Assembly (NCBI RefSeq): GCF_014654365.1
Contig: NZ_BNAY01000001.1
Span: 806,001-870,000 of the forward strand
Source: Amycolatopsis oliviviridis
Lineage (GTDB): Bacteria; Actinomycetota; Actinomycetes; Mycobacteriales; Pseudonocardiaceae
Direction: 5' to 3'
Length of the DNA stretch: 64,000 nt
Shown: one piece after another, positions 27,366 through 35,430 of the stretch
Layout of the letters: every line of letters begins with the position of its first letter
How positions within the stretch are numbered: position 1 is the first letter of the stretch
Position numbers and translations under genes: made by a program
The notes under the pieces: generated by a model
What the model was told of the DNA's origin: nothing
What the model saw: only the letters and a program-made list of their open reading frames with translations
Databases searched by the model: none

Positions 27366-28586
27366 ATGAGTGAATTCCACGTGCGCGCCGTGGCCGAAGG
27401 CGAACAGCGGGCCTGCCTCGAAGTCCTGGAAGAGGCCTTGCACGCCAAGCCGATCTCGGACGAGGCCTGGGCCAAGATGGCGCCGTCCTGGCCCGCCGCC
27501 GGCAAGTTCGCCGCGTTCGACGACCACGACACTCCGGTGGGGATCGCCAGTTCCTTCGACCTCGAGCTCACCGTCCCGGGTGGACGGAAGCTGGCCACCG
27601 CGGCCGTCGACGGTGTCGCCGTCCGCGCGGACTGGACCCGCCGCGGGATTCTCAGCGCGATGATGGCCGTCCAGCTGGAGGACTTCGCCGCGCGCGGGGT
27701 TCCGCTGGCGGCGCTGCACGCTTCGGAAGGCGTGATCTACGGCCGCTTCGGTTACGGCGCCGCCACTTTCGACAGGGGCGTGTTCATCGAACGTCCCCGC
27801 GCCCAGGTCCGTGACGGTGTGGGGCGCGACGGGACGGTCAGGTTCGTCACGCCCGCCGAAGCCGTCGAGCGTGTTCCCGCGCTGTACAACAGGTTCGAGG
27901 GAACACGGCCCGGGTTCGCCGTCCGGCCCGCGCAATGGTGGCCGGGCTTCTTCGACCGGCTGGTGACCGGGGACGGCGGCTATCGCGTCGCCATCCACAG
28001 TGGACCGAGCGGTGACGACGGCTTCGTCGTCTACCAGACCATCGACACCCGCGACAGGACGGCGCCGGATCGCGGCGCGATTCTCGAGATCCGCGAGCTC
28101 CACGCCGGGACACCGCAGGCGTGGGCGGGGCTGTGGCGCTTCCTGCTGTCGGTCGATCTGGTCTCGGGCGTCGCCGGACGGGGCCGCCCGCTGGACGAGC
28201 CGATCGCCGAGCTGCTCACCGACCCGCGTGCGGTGAACACCACCGAGGTCATGGACGAGCTGTGGGTGCGGCTCGTCGACGTGCTCGCCGCGCTGCGGGC
28301 GCGCACCTACGGCACCGCCGGACCCGTGGTGCTCGAAGTGCTCGACAAGCAGCTCCCCGACAACAACGGCCGCTACCTCGTCGGCCCCGGCGGCGTGGAA
28401 CGCACGACCGCCGAGGCGGAACTCCGGCTCGACGTCGCCGCGCTGTCGTCCCTCTACTTCGGACACGGCTTCTTCGGCGATCTGGCGCTTTCAGGCCGTG
28501 TCGAGGTACTGGACGAAGGTGCGGCCGACCGTGCCGACGCGTTGTTCCACACCGCGCGGGCCGCGTGGTGCGGGACGTTCTTCTAG
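27366..28586 (+). CDS. Eis-like GNAT acetyltransferase (copy 2)
   Basis: This 406-residue paralogue of the preceding Eis gene has the same elements: VDGVAVRADWTRRGILSAMM for acetyl-CoA, VIYGRFGYG, and the terminal WCGTFF. Homology runs the whole length. Tandem arrangement DUF4333-Eis-DUF4333-Eis suggests one duplication of a two-gene unit. It converges with the pirin gene and the two stop codons overlap. Which copy retains the ancestral role is not clear. Confidence 0.85.
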   Translation: MSEFHVRAVAEGEQRACLEVLEEALHAKPISDEAWAKMAPSWPAAGKFAAFDDHDTPVGIASSFDLELTVPGGRKLATAAVDGVAVRADWTRRGILSAMMAVQLEDFAARGVPLAALHASEGVIYGRFGYGAATFDRGVFIERPRAQVRDGVGRDGTVRFVTPAEAVERVPALYNRFEGTRPGFAVRPAQWWPGFFDRLVTGDGGYRVAIHSGPSGDDGFVVYQTIDTRDRTAPDRGAILEIRELHAGTPQAWAGLWRFLLSVDLVSGVAGRGRPLDEPIAELLTDPRAVNTTEVMDELWVRLVDVLAALRARTYGTAGPVVLEVLDKQLPDNNGRYLVGPGGVERTTAEAELRLDVAALSSLYFGHGFFGDLALSGRVEVLDEGAADRADALFHTARAAWCGTFF

Positions 28587-29551
28587 GCCGGATTGCGCCG
28601 TGGTTTGATCCGCACCTGTGGCAACGCGGGTGCGGGCAACCACGTCGTCGGCCCCTCGTAGCCCTCGACCGAGCCGAAGCGGTCCGCCTGCGCCTGCCAC
28701 GTCTCGCGGTACTCGGCGATCTCCTCGTGGCTGCGGCCCACGAAGTTCCACCACATGACGAGTTCTTCGGTGAACGGCGTCCCGCCGAGCAGAAGTACTC
28801 GCGCCGGTTCGCCGCCGTCGTTCGCCAACACCAGCCGCCCGGCCCCGGGCGCGAGGTACGCGAGTTCCCCGGTGCCCAGCGCGGTTCCGGCGACGGTGGC
28901 AGAACCGAGGTCCTGCAGGACACCGTGCTCGAAGGCCGGGTCGACGTCGAGGGCCAAGGTCGCCCCGGGCTCCACGGTGAGTTCGGCGCCCAGCAGGGGA
29001 GTGAACGCACGCACCGGTGAGGTGGTCCCGGCGAGAGTGCCGAGGAAGACCCGCGCGGTGGCTCCGGGCAGCTGAAGAAGCGGCGGGGCGTAGTGGTGGA
29101 AGTCGCGTGCGGTGTCGCGGTGTTCGTCCGGCAGCGCGATCCAGAGCTGGACGCCGTGCAGCGTGCCGGTGTCCGGTGTGGACACTTCGGAATGCGCGAT
29201 GCCGTGCCCGGCGGTCATCAGGTTGAGCTCGCCGGGCCGGACCATGGCGTGGGTGCCGATGCTGTCGCGGTGCTCGATCTCGCCGCTGAACAGCCAGCTC
29301 GCGGTCTGCAGCCCGGTGTGCGGATGCGGCGCGACGTCCATCCCACCGGCCTCCGACACATCCTGCGGCCCGTAGTGGTCGGCGAAGCACCACGCGCCGA
29401 TCAGGGATCGCCGCCGTTGCGGAAGTGTCCGGCGGACCCGGATCGCGCGCGGCCCGCCGAGCGGGACGTCGCGCGGGGTCAGCACGGTGACGCCGTCGCC
29501 GGGACGGTCCCGGCACACCAGCTCGGCCGGATCGGCCTCGGTGTTGCTCAT
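28583..29551 (-). CDS. Pirin-family cupin protein
   Basis: The 322-residue product is a bicupin of the pirin family. The metal-binding pattern PHPHTGLQT (two His), GHGIAHSE (His, Glu) and HGVQLW is complete. Bacterial pirins may act as quercetin dioxygenases or as redox regulators; no substrate can be assigned. Its start overlaps the stop of the upstream exonuclease by four bases (ATGA), so the exonuclease-pirin pair is a translationally coupled operon. Confidence 0.88.
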   Translation of the reverse strand: MSNTEADPAELVCRDRPGDGVTVLTPRDVPLGGPRAIRVRRTLPQRRRSLIGAWCFADHYGPQDVSEAGGMDVAPHPHTGLQTASWLFSGEIEHRDSIGTHAMVRPGELNLMTAGHGIAHSEVSTPDTGTLHGVQLWIALPDEHRDTARDFHHYAPPLLQLPGATARVFLGTLAGTTSPVRAFTPLLGAELTVEPGATLALDVDPAFEHGVLQDLGSATVAGTALGTGELAYLAPGAGRLVLANDGGEPARVLLLGGTPFTEELVMWWNFVGRSHEEIAEYRETWQAQADRFGSVEGYEGPTTWLPAPALPQVRIKPRRNPA

Positions 29552-30492
29552 GACTTGGGGAGCGCGGCCAGCAGCCGCTCCACCGAACGGCCGAGATTCC
29601 AGCGCTCCGCCAGTTCCGCGACCTTGTCCGGGTCGGCGGGCTCGGACGGGACGGTGTCCGGGCGCGACTGCTCGACCGGCGCGTCGGCCGCGACCCGCAC
29701 GACGGTCGGCGCGACCGCGAGGTAGTCGGCGGCTTCGGTCAGCCGCAGCCGGGTCTTGAGCGGCACCCGCGAGTCGCCCGCGTTGGACGCCTCGATCAGC
29801 TCCTGCAGCGAACCGAACTGCGTGATCAGCTTCGCCGCGGTCTTCTCGCCGATCCCGGCGACGCCGGGCAGCCCGTCGGACGGGTCTCCGCGCAGCGCGG
29901 CCATGTCGGCGTATCCGGGGCCGGCGTTCCCGGCCGGGATCCCGTACTTCTCGGCGAGCTCGTCCGGGCCGAGGATCTCGGCCTTGTTCCAGCCCTTGCC
30001 GACGTAGATGACCACCGTCGACGTCGGCTCGCGGCGGACCAGCTGAAACAGGTCGCGGTCACCGGTGATGACCTCGACCGGGGACTTCTCCTCGCGGATC
30101 GCGAGCGCGCCGATGACGTCGTCGGCCTCGTACCCGGCCGCCTCGGCCGTCGCCAGTCCGAAGGCCTCCAGCAGTTCGAGGATGATCGGCACCTGCGGGG
30201 TCAGCGTGTCCGGCACCTCCTCGACGTCGCCGCCTTCCGGGACCTCTTCGGCCACGCGGTGCGCCTTGTAGCTGGGCAGCAGATCGGTGCGGAACTTCGG
30301 CCGCCAGTCCGCGTCCAGGCACGCCACGAGCCGTTCGGGCCGCCGGTCGACGAGGATCCGCGCGACGGTGTCGGTGAACCCGCGCACGGCGTTGACCGGC
30401 GTCCCGTCCGGGGCGGTCATCGACTGGGGCAGTGCGTAGAACGAGCGGAAGTAGAGGCTCGCGGAGTCAAGGAGGGCGAGAGGTCCGGTCAC
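29548..30492 (-). CDS. 5'-3' exonuclease (PolI N-terminal domain type)
   Basis: The 314-residue product is a flap endonuclease-like exonuclease. It shows the DSASLYFRSFYALP opening, GYEADDVIGALA, GDRDLFQLV metal-binding segments, and a helix-hairpin-helix DGLPGVAGIGEKTAAKLI near residue 200. It likely acts in DNA replication and repair. GTG 30492 is chosen, since the upstream extension is not like the family. In mycobacteria a protein of this type, Rv2090, lies in the same block (helY - membrane protein - exonuclease - pepE). Confidence 0.88.
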   Translation of the reverse strand: MTGPLALLDSASLYFRSFYALPQSMTAPDGTPVNAVRGFTDTVARILVDRRPERLVACLDADWRPKFRTDLLPSYKAHRVAEEVPEGGDVEEVPDTLTPQVPIILELLEAFGLATAEAAGYEADDVIGALAIREEKSPVEVITGDRDLFQLVRREPTSTVVIYVGKGWNKAEILGPDELAEKYGIPAGNAGPGYADMAALRGDPSDGLPGVAGIGEKTAAKLITQFGSLQELIEASNAGDSRVPLKTRLRLTEAADYLAVAPTVVRVAADAPVEQSRPDTVPSEPADPDKVAELAERWNLGRSVERLLAALPKS

Positions 30493-30553
30493 GCGGACAG
30501 CCTGCCACGACCTTCCCTCCGTGCCCACTTGCCGCGCCCTGCGCGTGCCGGAC

Positions 30554-30691
30554 TCAGATCTCGATCATGGACTCCGGGACCCGGGTCAGGTCGTCGGTGC
30601 CCGCCACGGCGACCAGGTGCGCCGCGGCCATCAGACCGCTCGGTTCCGACCAGCCAGGCACGCGGAGATCCGCGTGAACTTCCCCAGTCAT
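30554..30691 (-). CDS. Small protein of 45 residues, unknown
   Basis: A strong ribosome site, GAGGAGGAA, lies directly before the ATG at 30691. The product is 45 residues (MTGEVHADLRVPGWSEPSG ... VPESMIEI) with no membrane helix. It lies between the FMN reductase gene and the exonuclease gene, on the same strand, 61 bases before the exonuclease. No family is recognised. The ribosome site is the main evidence that it is real. Confidence 0.45.
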   Translation of the reverse strand: MTGEVHADLRVPGWSEPSGLMAAAHLVAVAGTDDLTRVPESMIEI

Positions 30692-30770
30692 TTCTCCTCC
30701 TCGGTACGAAGAGAAGTTAGCGGCGGGCACCGACAGGACCCGACCCCCAGTCGGGTCCTGCACGGACGCG

Positions 30771-31307
30771 TCAGGCTGCGTAAGGCCTCACCCGGCGTGC
30801 GTCACGCAGCGCGTTGGCCCACCAGTTCAGCTGATCCAGCAGCGTGGTGGCCGCGGCCGAGGCGCCTTCGAAGTCGTCGTGCTCGCCGTCGGGGCCGAAG
30901 TGGTTCCAGGCGTAGGGAAAGCTCACGGTCTCGCGGATCGTGGCGGCGTGGAGTTCGGCGAAGACCGGGCGCAGGTGCTCGACCGCGCGCAGGCCGCCGG
31001 AGATCCCGCCGTAGGAAACGAAGGCGACCGGCTTTCCGTGCCACTCGCGGGAGGTGGCGTCGAGCGCGGCCTTGAGCGGGCCGGGGTAGCTGTGGTTGTA
31101 CTCGGGGACGATCACGACGACGGCGTCCGCGGCGGCGACGCCGGACGAGAGGTCTTCGGGGGCTTCGGCCAGGTCGATGACGGACAGGGTGACGTCTTCG
31201 CGCTGTTTCGCGCGTTCGAGGAACCAGTTCGCGACGACGGGAGCGAAGCGTCCCTCGCGGACGCTGCTGATCACGACGGCGAGCTGGTAAGGCGTGTCGG
31301 TTGTCAT
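30771..31307 (-). CDS. NAD(P)H-dependent FMN reductase
   Basis: The 178-residue flavodoxin-fold product transfers hydride from NAD(P)H to FMN. Conserved VISSVREGRFAPVVANWF and VPEYNHSYPGPLKAALD are diagnostic. It is divergent from an ArsR-like regulator across a short gap with a perfect palindrome. The pair may respond to redox or aromatic stress. The longer open frame upstream is not like the family and is rejected. Confidence 0.88.
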   Translation of the reverse strand: MTTDTPYQLAVVISSVREGRFAPVVANWFLERAKQREDVTLSVIDLAEAPEDLSSGVAAADAVVVIVPEYNHSYPGPLKAALDATSREWHGKPVAFVSYGGISGGLRAVEHLRPVFAELHAATIRETVSFPYAWNHFGPDGEHDDFEGASAAATTLLDQLNWWANALRDARRVRPYAA

Positions 31308-31375
31308 GGCACAGAACCTAGAACCTGAACTTAAGTAGAGGTCAAACTCCAGAATCGTTTTCTTGTCTGAAGTCG

Positions 31376-31397
31376 ATTGCAGAGAACTCTCTGCAAT
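31376..31397. promoter_or_regulatory. Operator palindrome of ArsR-MFS divergon
   Basis: Arms ATTGCAGAG (31376-31384) and CTCTGCAAT (31389-31397) are perfect and separated by four bases. They lie 15 bases before the ArsR-like start and 69 bases from the FMN reductase start, so one site could control both directions. Regulation by the adjacent ArsR-like protein is inferred. Confidence 0.6.
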
Positions 31398-31411
31398 GTA
31401 GGATCGCCGGT

Positions 31412-31990
31412 ATGGGGAAGAGCGAGAGATATCTCGCGCGGATCGACGGACGCCTGCTGCGAGCGTTGTCGCATCCACTGCGGGTCAGGATCTTGGAGCT
31501 GCTGCGGGAGGACGGTCCGGCGACGGCGTCCGGACTGGGGAAACGGCTGGGGGAGAGTTCCGGGACCACGAGCTGGCATCTGCGCCAGCTGGCCGAGTAC
31601 GGCCTGGTCACCGAGGAACCCGAACGCGGCAACCGGCGCGACCGGTGGTGGAAGGCCGTGCACGAAGGGGATCGGCTGCAGGGCCGGGACTTCATCAGGG
31701 ATCCGGACCTCGCGGGGCCGTTCAGCACGTACGCCCACACGATGGTCGAGCAACGCCATGCGGCCGAGGCGCAGTTCGTCGCCGAGATGCGGGAGTGGTC
31801 GGACGAGTGGATCGACAAGGTGTCCTTCCACGACTCGCCGCTGTCGCTGACTCCCGACGAGGCCGCGGCGCTGAGCGACGAGATCCTCGACGTGATCAAG
31901 CGCTATCGCCGTCCGGCCGAGGAAGGTGATACCTCCGTCCGGGTCCACTGGGCGGCCTTCCCGAGGAAATCGCGGCCGGAGACGCCATGA
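31412..31990 (+). CDS. ArsR-family winged-helix regulator
   Basis: The 192-residue product has an N-terminal winged helix: RALSHPLRVRILELLREDGPATASGLGKRLGESSGTTSWHLRQLAEYGLV. The C-terminal part is helical (ERGNRRDRWWKAVHEG and beyond) and is probably for dimer formation or ligand binding. Its stop overlaps the start of the MFS gene by four bases, so the regulator and exporter are co-translated. The likely target is the divergent FMN reductase and its own operon. Confidence 0.85.
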   Translation: MGKSERYLARIDGRLLRALSHPLRVRILELLREDGPATASGLGKRLGESSGTTSWHLRQLAEYGLVTEEPERGNRRDRWWKAVHEGDRLQGRDFIRDPDLAGPFSTYAHTMVEQRHAAEAQFVAEMREWSDEWIDKVSFHDSPLSLTPDEAAALSDEILDVIKRYRRPAEEGDTSVRVHWAAFPRKSRPETP

Positions 31991-33237
31991 GCCGGATGCC
32001 ACTGGGGGCTCTGGTCGTGGCTTCGGGGATCTCCTCGGCCGGGGTGATGATGACCCTGCTCGCGATTCCCTGGTTCGTCCTGCAGAGCACCGGCAGCGGG
32101 ACCAAGACCGGCCTCGTCACCGCGGCCGAAGTGCTCGGCCTGATGGTCGCCGCGATGCTGGGCGGGCCGATCGTGGACCGGGTCGGCACGCGCCGGGCGA
32201 GCATCGGCGCGGACCTGCTGACCACCGTCACGGTGCTGCTGATCCCGCTCGCGATGAACACGACCGGGCTCAGCCTGCCCGGGCTGATCGCGCTGTCGTT
32301 CGTGATGGGCGTGTCCCGCGGCCCCGCCGACACCGCGAAGCAGGTCCTGCTCCCCGGAGTCGCCGAAATCGGCGGCGTCCGCGTGAGCCGGGCGGCGAGC
32401 GCCGTCGAAGCGGCGATGAGGACCGGCCGGATGGTCGGCGGACCCGCCGCCGGTGCGCTCATCGCGCTGATCGGCCCGATGCAGGTGCTGTACGCCGACG
32501 CCGGCGCGTTGCTGCTGTCCGCCGCGCTGGTGTTCACGCTGATCCCGTCGGCGGCCGGCCCGCCGAGGCCGTCGTCGGGCGGGTACCTCAAGGAACTGCG
32601 CGAAGGGCTCGGGTACCTCAAGCGGGACGGCTTGCTGCGCGCGGTCGTCGGCATGCTGATGCTCACCAACAGCCTCGACTTCGGCCTGCTCGGCGTCCTG
32701 TACCCGGCGTACGGAGACCAGGTCCTGCACAGCACCGCGCTCATCGGCGCGATGATCACCGCGGTCGCCGTCGGCGCGCTGATCGGGTCGGCGCTCTACG
32801 GCTGGGCGGGCCATCGGCTTTCGAGGCGGACCGCGATCCTCGTCGCCGTCGGCATCGAAGGCGCGCCGAGATTCGCCTTGCTCGCGCTGGAACCGACGCC
32901 CGCCGTCCTGCTGGCCGGGCTGGTGGTCGCCGGGATCGGCGCGGGGGCGCTCAACCCGATCCTGCTCCCGGTGGTCTACGAACGCGTTCCGGAAGCCGTC
33001 CGCGGCCGCGTGCTCAGCCTCCTGGTGGGCGGGGTGCTCGCCGCGATGCCGCTCGGCTCGATGGCGGCGGGACTGCTGCTCGACGGCGTCGGGCTCGTCG
33101 GGGCGCTGGCCACTTTCGGCGGCCTCTACCTGATCGCCGGCGTCTTCCCGGCGATCTTCCGTGTCTGGCGCAGGCTCGACGATCCCGCCCCGATCGGGGG
33201 TGACCGGCCGGTGAACCAAGGGGCGCGGACCGACTAG
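31987..33237 (+). CDS. MFS exporter
   Basis: The 416-residue integral membrane protein has about 12 helices. The motif GGPIVDRVGTRRASI is the loop 2-3 signature of the major facilitator superfamily. It resembles drug exporters that follow a local regulator. Being coupled to ArsR suggests that it exports the compound the regulator senses. The substrate is unknown. Confidence 0.85.
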   Translation: MSRMPLGALVVASGISSAGVMMTLLAIPWFVLQSTGSGTKTGLVTAAEVLGLMVAAMLGGPIVDRVGTRRASIGADLLTTVTVLLIPLAMNTTGLSLPGLIALSFVMGVSRGPADTAKQVLLPGVAEIGGVRVSRAASAVEAAMRTGRMVGGPAAGALIALIGPMQVLYADAGALLLSAALVFTLIPSAAGPPRPSSGGYLKELREGLGYLKRDGLLRAVVGMLMLTNSLDFGLLGVLYPAYGDQVLHSTALIGAMITAVAVGALIGSALYGWAGHRLSRRTAILVAVGIEGAPRFALLALEPTPAVLLAGLVVAGIGAGALNPILLPVVYERVPEAVRGRVLSLLVGGVLAAMPLGSMAAGLLLDGVGLVGALATFGGLYLIAGVFPAIFRVWRRLDDPAPIGGDRPVNQGARTD

Positions 33238-33247
33238 GCTCGCCATC

Positions 33248-34390
33248 ATGTCGCGCCGTTCCCTTCACAACCCAGCCCCCGACGCCGCCAGCCTCCGCGC
33301 CCGCCTCGACCGGGCCCGCGCCGCCGCGGCCGCCGCCGACACCGACGCCCTGCTGATCGCACCCGGCTCGGACCTGCGCTACCTCATCGGCCAGGCCGGC
33401 GGTTCCTTCGAACGGCTGACCACGCTGGTGATCCCGGCCGACGGCGTCCCGGCGCTGGTGCTGCCGAAGCTGGAAGCGCCCGGCTACGCCGACGTCCCGG
33501 CGGACGAGCTGGGCATCGAGATCGTCACCTGGGTCGACGGGGACAACGCCTACGAACTGGTCGCCGACAGGCTGGGCAAGCCGGGCCGGGTCGCGGTCAG
33601 CGACTTCACCCCGGCCCTGCACGTTCTCGCGTTCCGCGGCGCGCTCGGCGAGGCCGAGCAGACGCTGGCCGGGCCGATCGTGCGCGAGCTGCGGATGCGC
33701 AAGGACGCGGCCGAGATCCAGGCGCTGCGCGACGCGGGCGCCGCCATCGACCGGGTGCACGCCCGCGTGCACGAATGGCTGCGGCCCGGCCGCACCGAGG
33801 CCGAGGTCGGCGCGGACATCACCGCCGCGATCGTCGAAGAGGGCCACACCCACGCCGACTTCGTGATCGTCGGCTCGGGCCCGAACGGCGCCAGCCCGCA
33901 CCACGACGTGTCCGAGCGCGTCATCGAGCGCGGCGACGTCGTCGTGGTGGACATCGGCGGCCCGATCGCCGAGGGCTACAACTCCGACTCCACCCGCACG
34001 TACGCGGTCGGCGAGCCGCGCGACGCCGACGTCGCCGAGACCTACGCGGTCCTGCAGCGCGCCCAGCGCGCCGCCGTCGAGGCCGTCCGTCCCGGTGCCA
34101 CCGCCGAATCGATCGACGCCGCCGCCCGCGACATCATCGCCGAGGCGGGTTACGGCGAGTTCTTCATCCACCGCACCGGCCACGGCATCGGCCTCGACGT
34201 GCACGAAGAGCCGTACATCATCAAGGGCAACGCGCTGCCGCTGGAGCCGGGCATGGCCTTCAGCGTCGAGCCCGGCATCTACCAGCCGGGCCGCTGGGGC
34301 GCCCGCATCGAGGACATCGTCGTGGTCACCGAGGACGGCGTGGAGTCGGTCAACCAGCGTCCGCACGACCTGATCGTGCTCGACGCATGA
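33248..34390 (+). CDS. pepE: M24 aminopeptidase (Xaa-Pro dipeptidase-like)
   Basis: The 380-residue product has the pita-bread metallopeptidase fold. Five metal ligands can be seen: Asp in VVVDIGGPI, Asp in SDSTRTY, His in GHGIGLDVHEEP, Glu in FSVEPGIY and Glu in RIEDIVVVTEDG. It removes residues preceding proline or releases dipeptides. In mycobacteria the gene named pepE is in this position after helY and the exonuclease. The stop overlaps the start of the Lrp gene by four bases. Confidence 0.87.
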   Translation: MSRRSLHNPAPDAASLRARLDRARAAAAAADTDALLIAPGSDLRYLIGQAGGSFERLTTLVIPADGVPALVLPKLEAPGYADVPADELGIEIVTWVDGDNAYELVADRLGKPGRVAVSDFTPALHVLAFRGALGEAEQTLAGPIVRELRMRKDAAEIQALRDAGAAIDRVHARVHEWLRPGRTEAEVGADITAAIVEEGHTHADFVIVGSGPNGASPHHDVSERVIERGDVVVVDIGGPIAEGYNSDSTRTYAVGEPRDADVAETYAVLQRAQRAAVEAVRPGATAESIDAAARDIIAEAGYGEFFIHRTGHGIGLDVHEEPYIIKGNALPLEPGMAFSVEPGIYQPGRWGARIEDIVVVTEDGVESVNQRPHDLIVLDA

Positions 34391-34839
34391 CCGGTTCCCT
34401 GGAGCCGCTGGACCAGGCCATCGTGCAGGAGCTGGCCGCGGACGGACGGCGCAGCTTCACCGATCTGGCCGAACGGGTCGGGCTTTCGGTTTCGGCGGTC
34501 CACCAGCGGGTGCGGCGCCTGGAGCAGCGCGGGGTGATCCTCGGGTACACCGCGCGGCTCGACGGCGAGCAGATCGGCCTCCCGCTCACCGCGCTGATCT
34601 CGCTGACGCCGAACGACCCGGCGGCCCCGGACGACTATCCGCAGCGTCTGGAGCACATCAAGGAGATCGAGTCCTGCTACTCGGTCGCCGGGGACGAGTC
34701 GTACATCCTCCTGGTCCGGGTGGCTTCGCCGCTCGGTCTGGAGGACCTGCTCCGCCGGATCCGCGAGTCCGCCAAGGTCTCGACCCGGACCACGGTGGTG
34801 CTGTCGACGCCGTTCGAAGGTCGCTCGCCGACGCTGTGA
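34387..34839 (+). CDS. Lrp/AsnC-family regulator
   Basis: The 150-residue product has a DNA-binding helix-turn-helix (LDQAIVQELAADGRRSFTDLAERVGLSVSAVHQRVRRLEQRGVILGYTARLD) and a RAM ligand domain (LEHIKEIESCYSVAGDESYILLVRVAS). Such proteins sense amino acids. It is translationally coupled to the M24 peptidase, which suggests that it senses a product of peptide breakdown. Confidence 0.9.
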   Translation: MTGSLEPLDQAIVQELAADGRRSFTDLAERVGLSVSAVHQRVRRLEQRGVILGYTARLDGEQIGLPLTALISLTPNDPAAPDDYPQRLEHIKEIESCYSVAGDESYILLVRVASPLGLEDLLRRIRESAKVSTRTTVVLSTPFEGRSPTL

Positions 34840-34899
34840 GCGACCGGCGCATCCCGGGCAGCGCAGTCCCGGATAATGGGTGGGCTTGCGCGGCGCTGG

Positions 34900-34905
34900 T
34901 ACGAT
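34900..34905 (+). promoter_or_regulatory. Candidate -10 box for a leaderless antitoxin gene
   Basis: TACGAT lies 7 bases before the ATG of the antitoxin gene and the remaining AAAAGG is too close to the start to work as a ribosome site. The gene may be transcribed without a leader. No clear -35 box is seen. Confidence 0.35.
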
Positions 34906-34912
34906 AAAAGGT

Positions 34913-35140
34913 ATGGCAACACGTAAGGTCACACTCTCACTCGACAGTGGTGCGCTCGAGTTCGCCGAGCGGGCCGCCAAGGCGCACGGGATCTCGGTCT
35001 CGTCGTGGTTGTCCAAGGCGGCCCGCAGGGAAGCCGTCCGCACCGGATACACCCCGCAGCGAGCTCCGGCCCAGCCGTCCGCCGAATCGGACGAGGCCGA
35101 GCTGACCGCCGCGGAGAAGGATCTGCGTGCACAGGGGTGA
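34913..35140 (+). CDS. Ribbon-helix-helix antitoxin
   Basis: The 75-residue product, MATRKVTLSLDSGALEFAERAAKAHGISVSSWLSKAARREA, fits the ribbon-helix-helix fold with a basic C-terminal part. It overlaps the start of the next gene by 14 bases, and that gene has the shape of a PemK-like toxin, so the two form a type II toxin-antitoxin operon. The antitoxin should bind its own promoter and neutralise the toxin. Confidence 0.75.
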   Translation: MATRKVTLSLDSGALEFAERAAKAHGISVSSWLSKAARREAVRTGYTPQRAPAQPSAESDEAELTAAEKDLRAQG

Positions 35141-35426
35141 AGTCTGGACGTACCACCCCCCGACCGAACCGGCACGGCAGCGCACCGTCGTCCTGCTGTC
35201 CTCGGACGGGGTGAACGAATCCGAGCGGCCGTGGCTGCTCGGCACCGAATTGCTGGACCGGGATCCGCAGGACATCCTCGGGGTCGCCGTCGACGCGCGA
35301 TACTGGGTCTCCACGCTGAACCTCACGCGCCTGTACCGGCCGTGGTTCGACGAGAAGATCGCGGAGATCGACCAAGAGGTCCAGGAGCGTATCGACATCG
35401 CGTTGCGCGCCGCGCTGGATCTCTAG
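35127..35426 (+). CDS. MazF/PemK-like endoribonuclease toxin
   Basis: The 99-residue product begins MHRGEVWTYHPP and continues RTVVLLSSDGVNE, the RGEVW and VVL-S pattern of MazF/PemK toxins, then a helical C-terminus (EIDQEVQERIDIALRAALDL). Family members cut mRNA or rRNA. The Arg of the first motif is conserved, but the later Ser/Thr position is not easy to place, so activity is uncertain. It overlaps the antitoxin gene by 14 bases. Confidence 0.65.
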   Translation: MHRGEVWTYHPPTEPARQRTVVLLSSDGVNESERPWLLGTELLDRDPQDILGVAVDARYWVSTLNLTRLYRPWFDEKIAEIDQEVQERIDIALRAALDL

Positions 35427-35430
35427 GACT

